From: Hydrocarboniphaga daqingensis | Lineage (GTDB): Bacteria > Pseudomonadota > Gammaproteobacteria > Nevskiales > Nevskiaceae | DNA length: 64,000 nucleotides | Direction of reading: 5' to 3' | Assembly (NCBI RefSeq): GCF_900129825.1 | Contig: NZ_FQWZ01000001.1 | Coordinates: forward strand, 62,001-126,000 | Shown here: piece after piece, positions 1 through 9,067 of the stretch | How positions within the stretch are numbered: position 1 is the stretch's first letter | How the letters are laid out: every line of letters starts with the position of its first letter | Program-made: the position numbers and the translations under genes | Notes under the pieces: model-generated | The model's input: only the letters and a program-made list of their open reading frames with translations | The model's database searches: none | Told to the model about the DNA's origin: nothing

Positions 1-2
1 CG

Positions 3-161
3 CAACTGTCAGCGACGATCCGCAGTGGCGGCGCCTTGGTGCTGGCCGGACTGCTCGACCGTCAGGCCGACGAAGTCCGTGCTGCCTACGCACCGTGGTT
101 CGACTTCGAGCCCGACCATTGCCGCGACGGCTGGACTCGTCTGTACGGACGACGTCGCTAA
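3..161 (+). CDS. prmA: Ribosomal protein L11 methyltransferase, C-terminal end (partial)
   Basis: Only the last 52 codons are inside the window; the gene enters from the left. The readable tail contains SGGALVLAGLL, then RAAYAPWFDF and ends DGWTRLYGRRR before TAA. This is the usual end of PrmA, the SAM-dependent enzyme that trimethylates ribosomal protein L11. The SGG…L.GLL stretch is the last part of the Rossmann methyltransferase fold, and the W.RL.G ending is conserved in the family. The position upstream of fis also fits gammaproteobacterial gene order. A dusB gene, which in many relatives lies between prmA and fis, is absent here. The assignment rests on a short fragment. Confidence 0.8.
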   Translation, partial: QLSATIRSGGALVLAGLLDRQADEVRAAYAPWFDFEPDHCRDGWTRLYGRRR

Positions 162-313
162 GAGCCTTGCTGTCAACCGGGCTGCGGCACGGTTGAACGC
201 GGTCCGCGCTGCGGCGGCTCACTGCATCGGACATTTTCGACCGTTGCCAAGCGTTTGCGGAGCAATCGCAACGTAGCGTCGATGCCGTGCTTTTTTCGCG
301 AGGGGCTTGGCGC

Positions 314-319
314 TATGAT
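314..319 (+). promoter_or_regulatory. Candidate -10 box for the fis–purH operon
   Basis: TATGAT lies 82 bases before the fis start, in the 239-base gap after prmA. At 17-base spacing the -35 position (291–296) is only a T-run, so no good -35 hexamer supports it. The gap shows no other gene or convincing hairpin. This is a position-and-motif guess only. Confidence 0.3.
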
Positions 320-400
320 GCGCGCCCCCTATGAGAAAGACCTCGGGCGATGTACGCCGCCAGGGCGAGGTCGTGACGCATCGAAGCACAGAGGGCTTGT

Positions 401-670
401 ATGTCTGCACACCGAACGTCTTTCGACGCAAAGCCCTTGAGTCATTCGGTGTCCGAATGCCTCGACGATTACTTTCGCAGCCTGAACGGCCATTCGCCGG
501 CCGAGTTGTACGACATGATTCTTGACCAGGTGGAGCCGCCGTTGCTGCGCGCCACGCTGCGTTACTGCGACAACAATCAGTCGCGCGCCGCCGAAATGCT
601 TGGACTCAATCGCGCCACGCTCCGCAAGAAGTTGCGCCACCACCGCATCACCGCCAAGCCCGCACGATGA
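401..670 (+). CDS. fis: DNA-binding protein Fis
   Basis: This 89-residue protein is the normal size for the nucleoid protein Fis. Fis is a homodimer that bends DNA and modulates transcription of rRNA, recombination and many growth-related genes. The C-terminal half reads [21 protein letters not shown], a Fis-type helix-turn-helix (about residues 63–83). The N-terminal part includes YFRSLNG and DLYDM-like residues typical of the family. The ATG at 401 is preceded by a weak purine stretch (AGAGGG). The stop overlaps the purH start by four bases (ATGA), so the two are translationally coupled. The fis–purH pairing is known in pseudomonads and xanthomonads. Confidence 0.92.
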   Translation: MSAHRTSFDAKPLSHSVSECLDDYFRSLNGHSPAELYDMILDQVEPPLLRATLRYCDNNQSRAAEMLGLNRATLRKKLRHHRITAKPAR

Positions 671-2256
671 ACGCGATCGCCTCTCCCGCTCTGCGCGTGG
701 TTCGCCGCGCGCTGCTATCCGTGTCCGACAAATCCGGCATCGTCGATCTGGCGCGTGAACTGCGAGCACGCGGCGTCGAACTATTGTCTACCGGTGGTAC
801 GTACAAGCTGCTGGCTGATGCCGGCATCGACGCCACCGAAGTGAGCCGTCATACCGGCTTTCCGGAAATCATGGACGGCCGCGTCAAGACGCTGCATCCG
901 AAGATTCACGGCGGCATTCTCGGCCGTCGCGGTATCGACGACGACGTCATGAATCAGCACCAGATCGCGCCGATCGATCTGGTGGTGCTGAACCTGTATC
1001 CGTTCGAGCAAACCGTCGCGCGCGAAGGCTTCACGCACGCCGACGCCGTCGAGAACATTGATATTGGCGGCCCGGCGATGCTGCGCGCCGCTGCAAAGAA
1101 TCATCACGACGTCGCCGTGGTCGTTGACCCGTCCGACTATGCCAAGCTGCTGGCCGCACTCGTTGCTGGCGGCACGACACTGCTGCAGCGCGAACAGCTT
1201 GCGACCAAGGCGTACTCGCTAACCGCTCGCTACGACGCTGCGGTGGCCGGCTACTTCAGCAGCCGCATCGAAAACAGCGATGCGCTGAGTCACTTCCCCG
1301 GCACGCTGGGCTTGCAGTTCCACAAGCAGCAGGATCTTCGCTACGGCGAGAATCCGCACCAGCAAGCGGCGTTCTACGCCGAGCGTGAGCCGGCGCCGGG
1401 CACGATCGGCGCGGCGCGCCAGCTGCAAGGCAAAGAGCTGTCGTACAACAATATCGCCGACGCCGATGCGGCGCTGGAATGCGTCAAGGCCTTCGTCAAG
1501 CCGGCCTGCGTGATCGTCAAGCATGCCAATCCCTGCGGCGTGTCGGTCAGCCTCGACGGCATCGGCCGCGCCTATGACCTGGCGTACCAGACCGACCCAA
1601 CCTCGGCCTTCGGCGGCATCATCGCGTTCAATCGCCAACTCGACGAAGCAACGGCTGCCGCCATCGTCGGCCGCCAGTTCGTCGAAGTGATCGTGGCGCC
1701 ATCGATCAGCGACGGTGCGCGCAGCGTGCTCGCCGCTAAGCAAAACGTTCGCGTACTCGAGTGCGGCGAGTGGTCGATGTCCCCGGCTGCCAGCTTCGAC
1801 TACAAGCGCGTCGGCGGCGGCTTGCTGGTGCAGGACCTCGATCGCGGCATGATCACAGCCGAGGACTTGAAGATCGTCACGCGTCGCGCACCGACCGAAG
1901 CCGAAATTCACGATCTGATCTTCGCCTGGAAGGTTGCCAAGTTCGTCAAGAGCAATGCAATCGTCTACGCACGCGATCGTCAGACCATCGGCATCGGCGC
2001 CGGACAGATGAGCCGCGTCTATAGCGCGCGCATCGCCGGCATCAAGGCGGCTGACGAAAAGCTCGAAGTACGCGGCTCGGTGATGGCCTCGGATGCCTTC
2101 TTCCCGTTCCGGGATGGCATCGACGCCGCCGCTGCCGCCGGAATTTCCGCCGTGATCCAGCCGGGCGGTTCGATGCGCGATTCCGAAGTCATCGCCGCTG
2201 CTGACGAGGCCGACATGGCGATGGTGTTCACCGGCATGCGTCACTTCCGTCACTAG
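667..2256 (+). CDS. purH: Bifunctional AICAR transformylase / IMP cyclohydrolase
   Basis: PurH catalyses the last two steps of de novo purine synthesis: formylation of AICAR with 10-formyl-THF, then ring closure to IMP. The 529-residue length is normal. The N-terminal MGS-like cyclohydrolase domain (about 1–200) starts [16 protein letters not shown] and contains VVLNLYPF. The transformylase domain (about 200–529) carries KHANPCG at residues 285–291, whose Lys and His are catalytic in the family. It starts inside the fis stop (ATGA overlap). In many relatives purD follows directly; here the next gene is a histidine kinase, so purD has been separated or moved. Confidence 0.97.
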   Translation: MNAIASPALRVVRRALLSVSDKSGIVDLARELRARGVELLSTGGTYKLLADAGIDATEVSRHTGFPEIMDGRVKTLHPKIHGGILGRRGIDDDVMNQHQIAPIDLVVLNLYPFEQTVAREGFTHADAVENIDIGGPAMLRAAAKNHHDVAVVVDPSDYAKLLAALVAGGTTLLQREQLATKAYSLTARYDAAVAGYFSSRIENSDALSHFPGTLGLQFHKQQDLRYGENPHQQAAFYAEREPAPGTIGAARQLQGKELSYNNIADADAALECVKAFVKPACVIVKHANPCGVSVSLDGIGRAYDLAYQTDPTSAFGGIIAFNRQLDEATAAAIVGRQFVEVIVAPSISDGARSVLAAKQNVRVLECGEWSMSPAASFDYKRVGGGLLVQDLDRGMITAEDLKIVTRRAPTEAEIHDLIFAWKVAKFVKSNAIVYARDRQTIGIGAGQMSRVYSARIAGIKAADEKLEVRGSVMASDAFFPFRDGIDAAAAAGISAVIQPGGSMRDSEVIAAADEADMAMVFTGMRHFRH

Positions 2257-2267
2257 CGCCTTCGACC

Positions 2268-3320
2268 ATGAGCCACGGACGGCTACTGGTCATCAGCGAC
2301 ACACCGGATGACGCGCTCGATCTGATCGCCGCGTTGGTGAACGCCGGCTACGAAGCCGCGCAGTGCCATCCATCCCGTCTCGACGCACAAACCGATCGCC
2401 ACGACCTGCTGCTGATCGACCAACGCCACGTTGCGTCGTCGTCGACTTCGACGCCGCCACTCGTCGCATTGCCGCAGCGTCGCTCACCTCACCCGCCCGT
2501 GCTCGTGCTCGGCGCTCGCTGTGCAGCACCGAGTGACGCCGTGGAACTGCCGGCCGACATCGACTTCCGATCATTGGAAACGGTCATCGCCGCGATGATA
2601 CGCGGCCGGCGCGCCGAGCAACTGAAAGACGATTTTCTATCGACGGTGGCACATGAGCTGCGGACGCCGCTGAACTCCATCCAGGGTTGGGCCGACATCC
2701 TGATGCGGCAACCGCGTGAGGCCGACTTCAGCCAAGGCCTGGCGGCGATCGAGCGCAACGCGCGAGCACAGGCGCAGATGCTGGCCGACCTGCTCGACGT
2801 GTCGCGGATGATCTCCGGCACGCTGACATTGGACCTGGGGCCGGTGGAGCCCGGCTTCGTCATCGATAGCGCGATCAAGCGTCTTGCCGACACCGCCGCG
2901 GCCCGCCACATCGTGATCGATCGTCTCATCAAGGATCCACTGCCGACGGTCGAAGCCGACTTCGAGCGGCTGCAGCAGATCATCGTCTGCCTGCTGTCGA
3001 ACGCCATCCGCTTTTCGACCAAAAACGCTCGCGTCGTGCTGCGCGCTGATCGCGACGATCACGGCCTGCGAATCGACGTCACCGATACCGGTCGCGGCAT
3101 TGCACCCGCTGTGTTGCCGCAGTTGCTAGGTCAATTCAGCTCGCGCGCGCTGGGTACCTCACGCAGCGGCGGTCTCGGCTTGGGTCTGGTGATCGCGCAA
3201 CACTTGGTCGGGCTGCATCACGGTTCGCTGACCGCGTTCAGCGACGGCATCGGCAAGGGAGCCCGCTTCAGCCTGTGGCTGCCGCTGGACGGCACCAATC
3301 GCAATCAATTGGGCGCGTAA
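2268..3320 (+). CDS. Sensor histidine kinase with degenerate receiver-like N-terminus
   Basis: This 350-residue cytoplasmic kinase has no membrane segment. Residues 1–100 look like a weak receiver domain (LLVISDTPDDA at the start, LLLIDQ near 47–52), but the acidic pair and the distal Lys region are not clear. It then has HisKA with VAHELRTPLNS (His129), a PAS-less linker, and a HATPase_c domain with LLSNAIRFS (N box), DTGRGI (G1) and GLGLGLVIAQ (G2). It autophosphorylates on His129 by family knowledge; the cognate regulator is unknown. It starts 11 bases after purH. Its last 16 bases overlap the 3' end of the opposing kinase gene. Confidence 0.85.
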   Translation: MSHGRLLVISDTPDDALDLIAALVNAGYEAAQCHPSRLDAQTDRHDLLLIDQRHVASSSTSTPPLVALPQRRSPHPPVLVLGARCAAPSDAVELPADIDFRSLETVIAAMIRGRRAEQLKDDFLSTVAHELRTPLNSIQGWADILMRQPREADFSQGLAAIERNARAQAQMLADLLDVSRMISGTLTLDLGPVEPGFVIDSAIKRLADTAAARHIVIDRLIKDPLPTVEADFERLQQIIVCLLSNAIRFSTKNARVVLRADRDDHGLRIDVTDTGRGIAPAVLPQLLGQFSSRALGTSRSGGLGLGLVIAQHLVGLHHGSLTAFSDGIGKGARFSLWLPLDGTNRNQLGA

Positions 3321-4408
3321 CGCGTACTCGGATTGTCGTAGCCGACGCGCGGCAGCACGAACGAAAACACCGAACCGCCGCCTTCCCGGTCCTCGTACCA
3401 GAGGTGGCCGCTCATCCGCGTGATTTCTTCTTTTGATATCGCAAGCCCCAAGCCGCTGGCATGCTGCACATCATCGCTGGTCTGCAGCCGCACATAGCGC
3501 TTGAACAACTGCTGTTGGCGATCGCGCGGCACGCCGGGCCCGCGATCGGCGACCGATACGCGCGCCATCCCCGATCGGCCGGTTTCGCAGCGCACGCTGA
3601 TCGTGCCGCCAGACGGCGCATACCGCAGCGAATTCGAGATCAGGTTTTCCAGAACGTGGCGAACGGCGGTGGCATTGGCCATCACTTGCGGGTCATCGAC
3701 GATGTCGGCGCTGATCTGCATGCCGCGCTCTTGCGCCAGCAAGTTGAAGCTGTCGACGGTGGCCTTGATCACCGGCGCAAGGCTCAGCGCGCTGATCTCG
3801 ACCTTGCGCAGATCACTGCTCTTGGCCCAGCGGCCGAGATAGTTGTCGATAAACTTCAGGCAGTGCTGCGCACTCTCACGAATCTCGCCGACCATGCGCT
3901 CCGGCGTGTCCTGACCGCGATCCATCAAGTCGAGTGCGAACAGGATGCTCGACAGCGGATTCTTCAGGTCATGCGCGACGATCTGGGTCAGGTCGGCGCG
4001 CTCCTGCGCAATCAATGCCAGATGATCACGCGCGCGCTTGAGCTCGACATGCGTCTTGACGCGCGCCAACAGTTCTTCGGCAACGAAGGGCTTGGTGACA
4101 TAGTCAACCGCACCATGCTGAAACGCCTGGATCACGCCTTCACGCTCGCGTGCCGCCGTCAGGAAGATGATCGGCACATCGGCCGTACGCGGATTGGCGC
4201 GCAGGTGCTCGCAGACTTCGAAGCCATCCATGACCGGCATGCGCATATCGAGCAGCACGAGGCTGGGCGTGCGGCTCAGGCAGTGGTCGAGGACCTCCTC
4301 ACCGGACAACGCGGACACCACTTCGTAGTCGGCACGCTGCAGCAGCGCGGTGACGACTTCGATGTTGGACGCCTGATCATCGACGATGAAGATTAAATCC
4401 TTGTCCAT
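3305..4408 (-). CDS. Hybrid response regulator–histidine kinase (REC–HisKA–HATPase)
   Basis: This 367-residue soluble protein has an intact N-terminal receiver: the acidic pair D10–D11, phospho-acceptor D54 in LVLLDMRMP, T84 and K106. A HisKA domain follows with AHDLKNPLSS (His146), then HATPase_c with NLISNSLRYA, DRGPGV and GLGLAISKEE. An N-terminal receiver on a kinase suggests that another kinase phosphorylates it and thereby controls its own kinase activity; the convergent kinase next door is an obvious candidate, but this is inference. The 107 bases upstream, before the JAMM-like gene, show nothing recognisable. Confidence 0.88.
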   Translation of the reverse strand: MDKDLIFIVDDQASNIEVVTALLQRADYEVVSALSGEEVLDHCLSRTPSLVLLDMRMPVMDGFEVCEHLRANPRTADVPIIFLTAAREREGVIQAFQHGAVDYVTKPFVAEELLARVKTHVELKRARDHLALIAQERADLTQIVAHDLKNPLSSILFALDLMDRGQDTPERMVGEIRESAQHCLKFIDNYLGRWAKSSDLRKVEISALSLAPVIKATVDSFNLLAQERGMQISADIVDDPQVMANATAVRHVLENLISNSLRYAPSGGTISVRCETGRSGMARVSVADRGPGVPRDRQQQLFKRYVRLQTSDDVQHASGLGLAISKEEITRMSGHLWYEDREGGGSVFSFVLPRVGYDNPSTRYAPN

Positions 4409-4515
4409 GCGTCCCTATCGTTTACAGGTACGAGCCGCCGATCCTGGCGGCAAGAGGACGCAGGATACCCCAGGCCGATACGCGCCCTGCGGCGGTATCG
4501 GCGGCCGGTGTTGGT

Positions 4516-4860
4516 CTAATCTTCGACGCGCAGTTCCCGCTCGACCGGCTTGCCATCGATCAGCTCCCAGGCGCGCATTTCGAGCACGCCCTTGATGCTC
4601 AGCGATACGATCAGATTGATCAGGTTCTCACGCAGTTCGGCGGGCTGCGGCTCTGCCGGACCGTCCGGCTTGCTCCACAGCCGCGCCCACAGCACCTCGT
4701 CGGCACGATGCGTCCCCATGTTCGCAGTCGCCAGACGGAACGCCGCGGGGCGCCCGTCACGTTCATAGACCCAGCCGTGCATTACGGCGGGCTGAGCGAT
4801 CTGCGCCTCGTGCAGGATCTGGATTGCAAGGCGTCGGGGAAACAGCAGCAAGTCGTTCAT
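4516..4860 (-). CDS. Inactive JAMM/M67-like protein (metal ligands lost)
   Basis: The 114-residue product follows moeB by 7 bases, with no Shine–Dalgarno sequence, so it is probably translationally coupled. The overall pattern matches short M67 (JAB/JAMM, Mec-like) peptidases found next to ThiF/MoeB enzymes: LAIQILHEA…P…HG near the start, WSKPDGPAEP in the middle, and LINLIVSLS…EMRAWELIDGKPVE at the end. The family's catalytic residues are all replaced: the Glu before the Gly is V26, the HxH pair is W62 and K64, and the Ser and Asp of the S-x2-D part are Q72 and E75. It should therefore not bind zinc or cleave peptides. A structural partner of the E1 enzyme is one possibility. Fold assignment is by eye. 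Confidence 0.6.
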   Translation of the reverse strand: MNDLLLFPRRLAIQILHEAQIAQPAVMHGWVYERDGRPAAFRLATANMGTHRADEVLWARLWSKPDGPAEPQPAELRENLINLIVSLSIKGVLEMRAWELIDGKPVERELRVED

Positions 4861-4867
4861 AGGGGTT

Positions 4868-5614
4868 TCAATGTCGGGAAAGGCCGCAGACCGGGCAGCG
4901 CGGCTCGTGCCGCAGCTTCAAGGTCCGCCATTGTGAATCCAGTGCGTTCCACAGCCGCAGCGTGCCAGCCTCGTTGCCAAGACCCAGCAGCAGCTTGATC
5001 GCCGATAGCGCTTGCAGATTACCGATCGTGCCGACGACGGGGCCGAGAATTCCGGCCTCCTCGCAGGTTTCGGCGGCGTCGGCGTGCGGGTCGTCGGGGT
5101 ACAGGCAGGCGTAGCACGGCCCGCCGCGGCGCAGATCGAACACGGCGATCTGGCCTTCGAAGCGGATCGCCGCACCCGAAACCAGCGGCCGGCGCGCCGC
5201 ATGACACGCGCGGTTGACGGCAAAGCGGGTCGGGAAGTTGTCGGAGCAGTCGAGCACGACATCGACACGGCGCACCGCTGCCAGCAAGGCCGCATCGTCG
5301 AGCGGCCCGGCCAGCGCCTCGATCTGGCACTCAGGATTCAGCGCCCGCAGTGTCGCCGTGGCCGCCGCCAGCTTGTCGCGGCCGACGTCGTCCTGGCGAT
5401 ACAGCAGTTGACGCTGCAGATTGCTCACATCGACGCGGTCGATGTCGGTCAGCAGCACGCGGCCAAGCCCGGCACCGACGAGGTACGGCGCCGCTGCGCA
5501 GCCGAGCCCGCCGACGCCGACGATCAACACGCTGGAATCGCGCAGCAGCTGCTGCCCATTGACGCCGACTTCGCGCAGCACGATCTGACGGCGGTAGCGA
5601 GCCAGATCGCTCAC
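4868..5614 (-). CDS. moeB: MoeB/ThiF-family E1-like adenylyltransferase
   Basis: This enzyme adenylates the C-terminal Gly of a sulfur-carrier protein (MoaD or ThiS) for molybdopterin or thiamine synthesis. The 248 residues show the nucleotide loop GVGGLG (33–38), the DIDRVDVSNLQRQ signature, DCSDNFPTR (DNF), two zinc-type Cys pairs (C167/C170 and C240/C243) and C184 in ETCEEAGILGP, the position of the conserved MoeB cysteine. Translation starts at GTG 5614, overlapping the prmC stop by four bases (GTGA). This operon position after prmC matches pseudomonads. MoeB, ThiF and HesA are hard to tell apart by sequence alone. Confidence 0.88.
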   Translation of the reverse strand: MSDLARYRRQIVLREVGVNGQQLLRDSSVLIVGVGGLGCAAAPYLVGAGLGRVLLTDIDRVDVSNLQRQLLYRQDDVGRDKLAAATATLRALNPECQIEALAGPLDDAALLAAVRRVDVVLDCSDNFPTRFAVNRACHAARRPLVSGAAIRFEGQIAVFDLRRGGPCYACLYPDDPHADAAETCEEAGILGPVVGTIGNLQALSAIKLLLGLGNEAGTLRLWNALDSQWRTLKLRHEPRCPVCGLSRH

Positions 5615-6467
5615 GGCCGATGCCCGGCCGTCGCACGTTCGTTGCCGCCCAGATCGCGACGCGTCTGCACGCCGGCAAAGCCGGCCTCGTCGAACAGCGC
5701 GCGCACCTGCGCACCTTGATCGTGGCCATGCTCCACTAGCAGCCAGCCACCGGAGCGCAGCCGCGCAGGCGTGCCGGCGATGATCACCCGCAGGTCATCC
5801 AAGCCATCGGCGCCGGCCGTCAGCGCCGTGCGCGGCTCGGCGGCAAGTGCAGTCAGATGCGTGTCGCCGTCGGCGATGTAAGGCGGATTGGACACGACCA
5901 GATCGAAGGTGTCGGTGGCATCGAGCGCGGCCCACCAGGAGCCCGCGCACCACCGGCAGGTCAGCGCCAGCGATTCGGCATTGCCGCGTGCCACGGCCAG
6001 AGCGGCCTGCGAGGCGTCGGTGCCGGTGATCTGCCAGGCCGGCCGCTCGCGTGCCAGTGCCAGTGCGATCGCACCGCTGCCGGTGCCCAGGTCGATAACG
6101 CGACGAACCGTGCCAGCCGCGTCGTCGGGCCATAGCGACAGCGCCCACTCGACCAGCAGTTCGGTATCGGGCCGCGGCACCAGAACATCGGGCGTTACGC
6201 GCAGCCGCAGCGTCCAGAATTCCTTGTAGCCGGTCAGATACGCCACCGGCACCTGTCGCGCGCGCGCTTCAATCAGTTCGAGCAGACGCAGACGCGCAGG
6301 CTCGGCGATCGCGTCGCGGTCGTAGGCGAACAAGCTGCCGCGACTCTTGCCCAGCGCAAAGGCGGCCAGCACCTCGGCGTCGAGCCGCGGGCTGTCGCTG
6401 ACGGCCGCCAGACGCGCCGTGGCGTCGCGCAGCACCTGGCCGACGGTCGTGACCGCGGCCGGCTCGT

Positions 6468-6471
<4 letters not shown>
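5611..6471 (-). CDS. prmC: Release factor glutamine methyltransferase
   Basis: PrmC methylates the Gln of the GGQ motif of release factors RF1 and RF2. The enzyme reads [14 protein letters not shown] at the start, [13 protein letters not shown] in the middle, [15 protein letters not shown] as the SAM-binding motif and [11 protein letters not shown] as the catalytic NPPY motif. The reading frame stays open far upstream across prfA, but that extension is a shadow. I chose GTG at 6471, which overlaps the prfA stop (GTGA) and gives 286 residues, the family's usual length. Its substrate RF1 is encoded immediately upstream. Confidence 0.94.
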
Positions 6472-7550
<1,079 letters not shown>

Positions 7551-7620
7551 CCGTACATTATCGCCTTCAAGCCGCGGCCACGCATGGCCGGAATCGTACC
7601 GGCCGGCGCGTCAGCGCCGC

Positions 7621-8883
7621 TCAGCCCTCGTCGTCGGGGAGATCGAACAGCTTGCGCGCCGACGTCACCAGCATGGCTTGTTCGACGCTGCTGGCTGCCC
7701 GGAGCTGGGCACTGGGCGCATGGAGCAGCTTGTTGCTGAGCGTGTCGGCGACAAAGGTCATCACCTCTTCGGCCGTGGCACCGTTGGCGAGGCGGCGACG
7801 CGCCTTGTCGAGCACGTCGTCGCGATGCGCGCGCGCCTGCGCGCGGATCTGGGCGATCGTCGCGCCGGCGTCACGCCCCTCCAGCCAGCGCGTGAACTCC
7901 AGCGCGTACTCGGCAATCAGCACCTCGGCCTGCTTGGCCGCCTCGGTGCGCGCCTTGAGGTTGTCCTGGACCACGTCGCGCAAGTCGTCGAGCGTGTACA
8001 GGTAGATGTCTTCGAGCTGGCCGATGCGGGGATCGATGTCGCGCGGCATTGCCAGGTCGATCATGAAAACCGGCTTGCGGCGGCGCTTCTTGATCGCCGT
8101 CTCCATCGCCGCGCGCTCGAGAATATGGCCGCGCGCGGCGGTCGACGACACCAGCAGGTCGACATCGGGCAGGTATGCGGCCAGATCGGTCAGCGGAATG
8201 GCGTAGCCCTGAACTTCACGGGCCAACTTCTCGGCCTTGTCGAGACTGCGGTTGGCGACGATCAGCCGTTGCACGCCCTGCCCGCGCAGATGCCGCGCGA
8301 GCAACTGCACGGTCTCGCCGGCACCGATCAACAGCGCCGTGGTCGAGCGAAAGTCGGTAAAGATGCGCTTGGCCATCTGCACGGCGGCATAGGCCACCGA
8401 CACCGGATGCGCGCCGACCTGAGTCTGGCTCCGCGCGAGCTTGGCCACCGCAAACGAATGCTGGAACAAGCGCGACAGCACCGGCCCGAGCACGCGCTGG
8501 CTCTGCGCGGTGGCGAAGCTCTGCTTCATCTGCCCCAGAATCTGCGGCTCGCCGATGATCATCGAATCCAGGCCCGCCGCCACCCGCAAGCTGTGCAGCA
8601 CGGCAGCCTGGTCGCGGTGGGTGTAGACGAACTGGTGAATGTAGTCCTGCGGCGCGTTCAACTCGCGGCGCCACCATTCCAGCAGCCGCGCCTCGTCGTC
8701 GACCGATGCGACGGCGTGGATTTCGGTGCGGTTGCAGGTCGACAGGATCGCCGCTTCTTCCACGCCCGGCAGCGCCCTGAGCCGCGCCAGCGCGGCGGGC
8801 AGGTCTGCTTCGGTAAAGGCGAGCCGCTCGCGCGCCTCGACCGGCGCACTGTGGTGGCTCAGCCCTAGAGTGATCAAGGCCAT
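7621..8883 (-). CDS. hemA: Glutamyl-tRNA reductase
   Basis: HemA reduces glutamyl-tRNA to glutamate-1-semialdehyde with NADPH, the first step of C5-pathway haem synthesis. The protein has 420 residues. The N-terminal catalytic domain has LGLSHHSAPVE and ILSTCNRTE with the active-site Cys50. The NADPH domain carries LLIGAGETVQLLARHL, and VSSTAARGHIL and MIDLAMPRDI are also family signatures. It is the first gene of the prfA operon and is divergent from the TPR gene; the 184 bases between them must hold both promoters, but I see no clear hexamers. Confidence 0.97.
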   Translation of the reverse strand: MALITLGLSHHSAPVEARERLAFTEADLPAALARLRALPGVEEAAILSTCNRTEIHAVASVDDEARLLEWWRRELNAPQDYIHQFVYTHRDQAAVLHSLRVAAGLDSMIIGEPQILGQMKQSFATAQSQRVLGPVLSRLFQHSFAVAKLARSQTQVGAHPVSVAYAAVQMAKRIFTDFRSTTALLIGAGETVQLLARHLRGQGVQRLIVANRSLDKAEKLAREVQGYAIPLTDLAAYLPDVDLLVSSTAARGHILERAAMETAIKKRRRKPVFMIDLAMPRDIDPRIGQLEDIYLYTLDDLRDVVQDNLKARTEAAKQAEVLIAEYALEFTRWLEGRDAGATIAQIRAQARAHRDDVLDKARRRLANGATAEEVMTFVADTLSNKLLHAPSAQLRAASSVEQAMLVTSARKLFDLPDDEG

Positions 8884-9067
8884 GGGCTACCTGTGTTGAC
8901 GGCGCATTGTCCCGTAGCGCCGTACGCCGAACAAGCGCCGACGTGACCGGCGGTGCCTCGCCGCGGCTCCAGCGAGGAACCGCGCTACCATGGCGTTGTC
9001 CGATGGCAGCAGCCTCCCGAGCGGATGCCGCGCCTCCCTCCCCCGTCGAACTGCACCGGCAACTCTC

